This document shows positions 58,855-64,000 of a stretch of DNA of 64,000 bases, piece after piece; within the stretch, counting starts at the first letter, position 1, and each line of letters starts with the position of its first letter. Source of the stretch: Achatina immaculata (taxonomy: Eukaryota; Mollusca; Gastropoda; Stylommatophora; Achatinidae); the NCBI GenBank assembly GCA_009760885.1, contig CM019693.1, positions 46,940,751 to 47,004,750 of the forward strand. Direction: 5' to 3'. A model generated the notes under the pieces. It did not search any database. It was not told the origin of the DNA and saw nothing but the letters and a program-made list of their open reading frames with translations. Position numbers and translations under genes: made by a program.

Positions 58855-59555
58855 TGGTTTGCATATGCACTCTCTGACATAGTGTGCATGTGCACCCCTC
58901 CAGCTTAGTGTGCATGTGACCCCTCCAACTTAGTGTGCATGTGCAACCCTCCAATCTAGTGTGCATGTGCACCCCTCCAGCTTAGTGTGCATGTGCACTC
59001 CTCCAACTTAGTGTGTATGTGGACTCCTCCAACTTAGTGTTATGTACACTCCTCCAACTTAGTGTGCATGTGCAACACTCCAATCTAGTGTGCATGTGCA
59101 CCCCTCCAACTTAGTGTGCACGTGCAACCCTCCAACTTAGTGTGTATGTGCACCCCTCCAGCTTAGTGTGTATGTGCACCCCTCCAACTTAGTGTGCATG
59201 CGCACCCCTCCAACTTAGTGTGTATGTGCACCCCTCCAACTTAGTGTGCATGTGCACCCCTCCAACTTAGTGTGTATGTGCACTCCTCTAACTTAGTGTG
59301 CATGTGCAACCCAACAACCTAGTGTGCATGTGCAACCCTCCAACTTAGTGTGCATGTGCAACCCTCCAACTTAGTGTGCATGTGCACCCCTCCAGCTCAG
59401 TGTGCATGTACACCTCTCCAGCTCAGTGTGCATGTGCAACCCTCTAACCTAGTGTGCATGTGCAACCCTCCAACCTAGTGTGCATGTGCAATCCTCCAAC
59501 CTAGTGTGCATGTGCACCCCTCCAACCTAGTGTGCATGTGCAACCCTCCAACCTA
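58855..59555. repeat. 26-bp minisatellite, about 27 units
   Basis: Unit CCTCCAACTTAGTGTGCATG then TGCACC. Alternating purine-pyrimidine GTGCATGTGCAC tracts recur in every unit. Confidence 0.93.
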
Positions 59556-59789
59556 TACTGTTAATCCTCTGATATCAAATTCATAAAACATTAATCTATA
59601 TTTGAACTTTTTCACGATATCAAACTTTCTTTTCTTCCAGGCCTGTCCAGCCTAATGTGTAATCTGTCACTGCATACCAAGTGTACATGTGGAACTCTCC
59701 ATGTTTAAAGCACTTATCTGTGATGCAAAGATTGTACTGGCTGCACAGTTCTAGAAGACTGATACCATTATTATTTTAATGCACTAATC
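59556..59789. other. No feature recognised
   Basis: Unique sequence between the 26-bp array and the truncated start of LINE-C. Confidence 0.4.
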
Positions 59790-59821
59790 AGAGACTGATC
59801 ACGAATGATGCAGATGATGAT

Positions 59822-62800
59822 GTGAAAGACGACTTTTATCACCAACTACAACAAATCATCAACAAAGTCCCTAAACACGACATCCTAATTGCTATGGGGG
59901 ACTTCAATGCTAAGGTAGGGAAGGATAATACCGACGTTGAAAAAGTGATGGGGAAAGAAGGAATTGACATGGTTAATCAGAATGGAGAAAGATTAATTGA
60001 AATATGTTTAACAGAGAGCATGGTCATTGGAGGCACAATATTCCCACACAAAGAGATACATAAAACAACATGGATATCTCCAGATGATAGAACTAGAAAC
60101 CAGATAGACCATTTTTGTATTAGAAAGCAATACAGAACATCTCTCATGGATGTAAGGGCTTATAGGGGTGCAGATGTCAACAGTGATCACAACCTGTGCA
60201 TAGGGAAAATAAAACTAAAATTGAAAAGTCAACACAAGAAATCAGTACACAGAAAGATAAACATCCACAGCCTACAAGAAGAAAATACTAACATTAATTT
60301 CAATCAGGAACTTGCCAATCATTCCAAAACACCCAGTGAAGTTGAGGAGATAGGTATAGATGAGTTATGGAATTCTTACAGCACAGCCATAATCACAGCA
60401 GCAAAAGTAAGCGCTGGATTGGAAAAACCAAATAGAAAAGCATGGATATCAGATAAAACATGGAAGTATATACATGAAAGACGAGCAGTCAAATTAAACA
60501 TGTTGAATGCAAAAGCAGATGATGAAAGAGATTCGGCAAAAGCAAAATACAAAGACATAGACAAGAAAGTAAAAAGTTCAGCTAGAAGGGATAAAAGAGA
60601 ATACATAGACAATATGGCGAAAGAGGCAGAAAAAGCAGCAAAAACAGGAGACAGCAAAACTTTATATAACATACAAAAGAGGCTAACAGGTACTATTACA
60701 TCTAAAGAAAGACCAATCCTTAGCAAAACTGGAACACTATTAACATCAAATAAAGACCAAAAGCAAAGATGGGCTGAACACTTCCAAGAAATACTCAATC
60801 GACCACACCCAAAAGAATTGTTAAACCTTGAAACTGACTTACCAGCCCCACAACTAAATGTCAATCTAGATGAAATTGAATTGCATGAAATTGAAACAGC
60901 AGTGAATTTAATGGCTAACAACAAAGCTGCAGGTGAAGATGAAATAACAGCCGAGATGCTAAAAGCTATCAATAGTGACAACATGAGACCCTTTGATAAA
61001 GTATGGAAAAAAGGTCTGTTGTGGAAACTAAGAAACTGCAATGTGAATGGAAGACTGTACAACTGGATAAAGTCCTATTTACACAATAGAAGAGCTAGAG
61101 TAGTAATGGATGGACACAAAAGCCAGAAAGTACTTCTGCGACACGGTGTACCACAAGGAGGAGTCCTTTCGCCTACACTATTCCTTGTATTCATTAATGA
61201 CCTGGTCAAGGAACTTCCCTATGGAATCAAAGCAGCACTGTATGCAGATGATCTGGTCATGTGGTGTACAGATGAATATGCGACAGTTGCTACACAGAGA
61301 CTCCAAAGAGCAGCAGACATCTTGACATCATGGACAAACAAATGGTGTGTAAGTATCAACACAGAGAAATCAAGTACCACTCTGTTCACCCTCTCATCTA
61401 AACAGAAAGCAGGTAAGATCTTTGTAAATGAAATACCCTTAAGGATGGACAACCAACCCACTTACTTAGGAGTGACTCTTGACTCAAAACTGACTTGGAA
61501 GCAACACATCAACAGTGCAGAAGCAAAAGCCAGAAGAAAACTAGCCATATTAAGAAAATTGAGTGGGACTACATGGGGAGCTAGTGAAAGAATCCTCAAG
61601 AATGTATATCAGCAAAGTATTCTACCACATTTAGAATATGGCTCAACATCTTGGTGCACAGCATCAAACACTACGCTGCATAATCTAGACAAAGTTCAAA
61701 ATCAGTCACTACGGATTATCACAGGTGCCATGAGGTCCACACCAATAGTAGAAATGCAGAAAATAGTTGGTGTTCAGCCGCTAAAGGAACGTAGAGACAC
61801 AAAGGTCATGACCATGGGAGAAAAATTCCTTAGCTCTGTAAGCCATCCCCTGAAGGAGAGATTCAATAACTTGGCATTAGGACGGCTTAAAAGAAGCAGC
61901 TTCATTCATCAGGCCAAGCGTATGCGTAAGCTGATACCTGACCTTCCAACTGTAGTCACTCCATTATCATCTGTACCAGAGCATACACCATGGAAAGAAG
62001 CAGATTATACACAAATAACTATTCAGACTGAAGTGAAAGGTGTGCAGAATGGTGAGATGCAGAGCAGTCTTGTAAGATCAATAGCCACACTTAGTGTTCT
62101 AGATGACAAATATCCATGTGACACCTGGATACGTGTGTATACAGATGGATCTGCACATAATGCCATAAAAAATGGTGGGGCAGGAGCATATATTGAATAT
62201 CCAAACAACACCATTGACAAGATTTCCATACCCACTGGTAAATACTGCAACAACTTTGATGCAGAAGTTAGGGCAATTATTGCTGCAGTTGAAAAACTAT
62301 CAGACTCCAGAATTGATACATGTCCTGTAGTAATTCTCACAGATGCAAGATCAGTACTGGAGGCTCTTCAGTGCAACAAACTACCAGACCTTAAGGATGC
62401 CTTGTCAAAAATTGGCTTACAACATGGAGTCACTTTGCAGTGGATTCCCTCCCACTGTGGGATACCAGGCAATGAGAAAGCTGACCATCTGGCTAAAGAG
62501 GGCACTGAAATGGAGCAACCAGACATACCAGTCACCTATAATCAGAAGAAAAGCATGATAAAAACCTACAGGAAGCCACAAACACCACCACATGATGACT
62601 ATCACATGCTAAACAGAAAGGAACAAGTCACCATCTTCCGTCTCCGAACAGGACACAGCCGACTCCGAAGTCATATGTATACAAAGTTTAAGGTTGGTAC
62701 TACTAATCTATGTACATGTGCCCAGGTGCCCCAAACCGTGGAACATATCCTCCAGAACTGCATCAACTACGAGACACTGAGAAATAATTACTGGCCCAGT

Positions 62801-62890
62801 GAAACCACTAAAGAAGATAAGCTCTACGGTTCCATACATGAGTTACAAAAAACAGTGAAATTTATCCAAGAGACAGGACTGCAGATATAG
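59822..62890 (+). CDS. Chimeric LINE-C/LINE-D ORF: endonuclease part, RT, RNase H, finger (1022 codons)
   Basis: Residues 1-389 are LINE-C: GDFNAKVG at 26-33, TRNQIDHF, NSDHNLCIG, and the linker ending LKAINSDNMR. From residue 390 it is LINE-D: FDKVWKKGLL, HGVPQGGVLSPTLFLVFIND, ALYADDLVMW (YADD at 474-477) and TYLGVTLDSKLTWKQH. RNase H has YTDGSA (from 773), NFDAEVRAI, LTDARS and GNEKAD, giving all four acidic residues. The finger CTCAQVPQTVEHILQNC follows. The insertion happens to be in frame. No stop interrupts 3 kb. The RT lacks its first motifs through 5' truncation, so it is probably not functional as an RT. Confidence 0.9.
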   Translation: MKDDFYHQLQQIINKVPKHDILIAMGDFNAKVGKDNTDVEKVMGKEGIDMVNQNGERLIEICLTESMVIGGTIFPHKEIHKTTWISPDDRTRNQIDHFCIRKQYRTSLMDVRAYRGADVNSDHNLCIGKIKLKLKSQHKKSVHRKINIHSLQEENTNINFNQELANHSKTPSEVEEIGIDELWNSYSTAIITAAKVSAGLEKPNRKAWISDKTWKYIHERRAVKLNMLNAKADDERDSAKAKYKDIDKKVKSSARRDKREYIDNMAKEAEKAAKTGDSKTLYNIQKRLTGTITSKERPILSKTGTLLTSNKDQKQRWAEHFQEILNRPHPKELLNLETDLPAPQLNVNLDEIELHEIETAVNLMANNKAAGEDEITAEMLKAINSDNMRPFDKVWKKGLLWKLRNCNVNGRLYNWIKSYLHNRRARVVMDGHKSQKVLLRHGVPQGGVLSPTLFLVFINDLVKELPYGIKAALYADDLVMWCTDEYATVATQRLQRAADILTSWTNKWCVSINTEKSSTTLFTLSSKQKAGKIFVNEIPLRMDNQPTYLGVTLDSKLTWKQHINSAEAKARRKLAILRKLSGTTWGASERILKNVYQQSILPHLEYGSTSWCTASNTTLHNLDKVQNQSLRIITGAMRSTPIVEMQKIVGVQPLKERRDTKVMTMGEKFLSSVSHPLKERFNNLALGRLKRSSFIHQAKRMRKLIPDLPTVVTPLSSVPEHTPWKEADYTQITIQTEVKGVQNGEMQSSLVRSIATLSVLDDKYPCDTWIRVYTDGSAHNAIKNGGAGAYIEYPNNTIDKISIPTGKYCNNFDAEVRAIIAAVEKLSDSRIDTCPVVILTDARSVLEALQCNKLPDLKDALSKIGLQHGVTLQWIPSHCGIPGNEKADHLAKEGTEMEQPDIPVTYNQKKSMIKTYRKPQTPPHDDYHMLNRKEQVTIFRLRTGHSRLRSHMYTKFKVGTTNLCTCAQVPQTVEHILQNCINYETLRNNYWPSETTKEDKLYGSIHELQKTVKFIQETGLQI

Positions 62891-62923
62891 ACAGACAGTG
62901 CGAACGAAGAAGAAGAAGAAGAA
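60990..62923 (+). mobile_element. LINE-D, 5'-truncated copy inside LINE-C
   Basis: GACAACATGAGAC occurs at 60977-60989 and 62924-62936 (13 bp). The element starts within the RT aspartate motif region (AFDKVW) and ends in CGAACGAAGAAGAAGAAGAA. It is the best-preserved LINE-D sequence in the window and shows what the frameshifted RNase H at 22910 should encode. Confidence 0.95.
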
Positions 62924-62929
62924 GACAAC

Positions 62930-64000
62930 ATGAGACAACTACAGAGAATGTTTAACAAGATTTGGAAAGAAGAAAAGGTCCCTTCTAATTGGAAGAAGGG
63001 AATCATTGTGAAAATACCAAAAAAGGGCAACCTTAGTGACTGTAACAACTGGAGAGGAGTAACCTTAATATCAGTTGTGTCAAAAGTATTTTGCAAGGTC
63101 ATTTTGAATAGACTCAAAGATATAGTGGATACTGCAATGAGAGAAGAACAAGCAGGATTTCGAAAAGGGAGAAGCTGTCTCGACCAGATCTTTACTCTCA
63201 GAATAATACTTGAAGAACATATTGAAAAGCAGAAACCATTAATACTGAATTTCATAGATTTTAAGAAGGCATTTGATAGTATACACAGAGATTCATTATG
63301 GAGAATTTTATGTCTATATGGAATACCATCTAAAATTGTCAACATCATTAAGGACTTATACAATGGATATGGTTGTGCAGTCAAGACAGAAGAAGGGATG
63401 AGTGAATGGTTCCAGATTGAAACAGGCGTGAAACAAGGATGTATACTGTCTCCTTTACTTTTTGGGATTACAATAGACTTCATAATGAAAAAATGCTGCA
63501 CAGGTAACACAGGTATTGACTGGGTACATGGGACCCAACTAGAAGATCTTGATTTTGCTGATGACATAACTCTTATCAGTAATAATGTGAATTCCATGCA
63601 AGAAAAAACAGATAGCCTATCTTCACTGGCTAGCAAAATAGGACTTGAAATTAACAAGGACAAAACAAAAATAATGAAAATTCCCATCAATCAAAATGGA
63701 AAAATACACATAGAAGGGACAGATATTGAAGAAGTCAATCAATTTGCATACCTTGGCAGCTACATAGACCAGGATGGTGACACTAGAAAGGAAGTTAGGA
63801 TCAGAATTGCAAAAGCAGCATCAATCTTCAAGAATCTTGAGAACATATGGAATTCAAAAGTTATAAGCACAAAAACCAAGTTAAGACTATTCAATTCAAA
63901 TGTAATATCCACCCTCATTTATGCATGCGAAAGCTGGAAAACAACTAAAGAAATAGAAAAGAAATTAGACTCTTTTGAAAACAAATGCCTAAGGAAAATA
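62930..64000 (+). CDS. LINE-C reverse transcriptase (open to window edge)
   Basis: From an internal Met at 62930 the frame is open to the end: IVKIPKKGNLSDCNNWRGVT, EEQAGFRKGRSCLDQIFTLR, FIDFKKAFDSI with the first catalytic Asp, GVKQGCILSPLLFGITIDF, LEDLDFADDITLI with FADD, and FAYLGSYIDQDGDTRKEV. It continues to DSFENKCLRKI. All RT motifs are intact. Before LINE-D insertion it was continuous with the endonuclease at 59822. Confidence 0.88.
   Translation, partial: MRQLQRMFNKIWKEEKVPSNWKKGIIVKIPKKGNLSDCNNWRGVTLISVVSKVFCKVILNRLKDIVDTAMREEQAGFRKGRSCLDQIFTLRIILEEHIEKQKPLILNFIDFKKAFDSIHRDSLWRILCLYGIPSKIVNIIKDLYNGYGCAVKTEEGMSEWFQIETGVKQGCILSPLLFGITIDFIMKKCCTGNTGIDWVHGTQLEDLDFADDITLISNNVNSMQEKTDSLSSLASKIGLEINKDKTKIMKIPINQNGKIHIEGTDIEEVNQFAYLGSYIDQDGDTRKEVRIRIAKAASIFKNLENIWNSKVISTKTKLRLFNSNVISTLIYACESWKTTKEIEKKLDSFENKCLRKI

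Larger units (their letters stand above)
59790..64000 (+). mobile_element. LINE-C, longest copy, interrupted by LINE-D, runs off window
   Basis: The left part (59790-60989) encodes the second half of the APE endonuclease and the linker. The right part (62937-64000) encodes the RT. A LINE-D copy lies between, with target-site duplication GACAACATGAGAC. If that is removed, the endonuclease, linker and RT become collinear. The 5' end is truncated inside the endonuclease domain. Confidence 0.92.

Overview
This is a eukaryotic, animal-type window: AT-rich, intron-rich and crowded with transposable elements and tandem repeats. The mix suggests an invertebrate, perhaps a mollusc or another lophotrochozoan. 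It includes Penelope-like elements with GIY-YIG endonuclease, RTE/BovB-like LINEs, an I-group LINE with RNase H, tRNA-derived SINEs, and mariner and Tigger/pogo transposons. The species assignment is a low-confidence inference.

One host gene is recognisable. It is a secreted matrix metalloproteinase (MMP) on the + strand, scattered from 7386 to 43392 in at least nine distinct exons. In order they encode the end of the propeptide with the cysteine switch (RCGVPD), the start of the catalytic domain, the middle of the catalytic domain, the zinc-binding exon ([11 protein letters not shown]), a Thr-rich hinge, and the four-bladed hemopexin domain ending in its closing cysteine and a stop. All intron phases agree across the chain. 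Signal peptide and early propeptide exons are not in the window and should lie upstream. Two catalytic exons are each present twice because of tandem segmental duplications of 1724 bp and 1933 bp inside introns.

Layout. 1-7141: nested mobile elements, in which an old LINE on the - strand is split by a mariner and a nearly full-length RTE/BovB-like LINE. 7386-11689: MMP exons 1 and 2, with a head-to-head pair of Penelope-like elements between them. 11.8-19.8 kb: large minisatellites (47-bp and 14-bp units) filling intron 2. 19.3-29.2 kb: the two exon-containing tandem duplications and a full-length 4.5-kb I-group LINE. 29.4-43.4 kb: hinge and hemopexin exons, separated by a Tigger transposon with nested SINE and LINE insertions and by more Penelope copies. 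43.4-50 kb: 3' flank with several minisatellites and a third tandem duplication (about 1.15 kb). 50-59.6 kb: LINE fragments, including one whose reverse transcriptase motif has expanded into a 57-bp satellite readable on both strands. 59.8-64 kb: an RTE-type LINE interrupted in frame by the I-group LINE, giving a 1022-codon chimeric ORF.

LINE families are labelled here for cross-reference only: A (RTE-like, 3' end CALGT then GA/TA repeat), B (RTE/BovB-like, ATTC tail), C (RTE-like, tail GGCACGGGAAGGATATAAGATAAG), D (I-group, APE-RT-RNase H, GAA tail), E (ends RHGT/QHGT, GAT tail), X (old CR1/Jockey-type). Apart from the MMP, every coding sequence recognised belongs to a mobile element.
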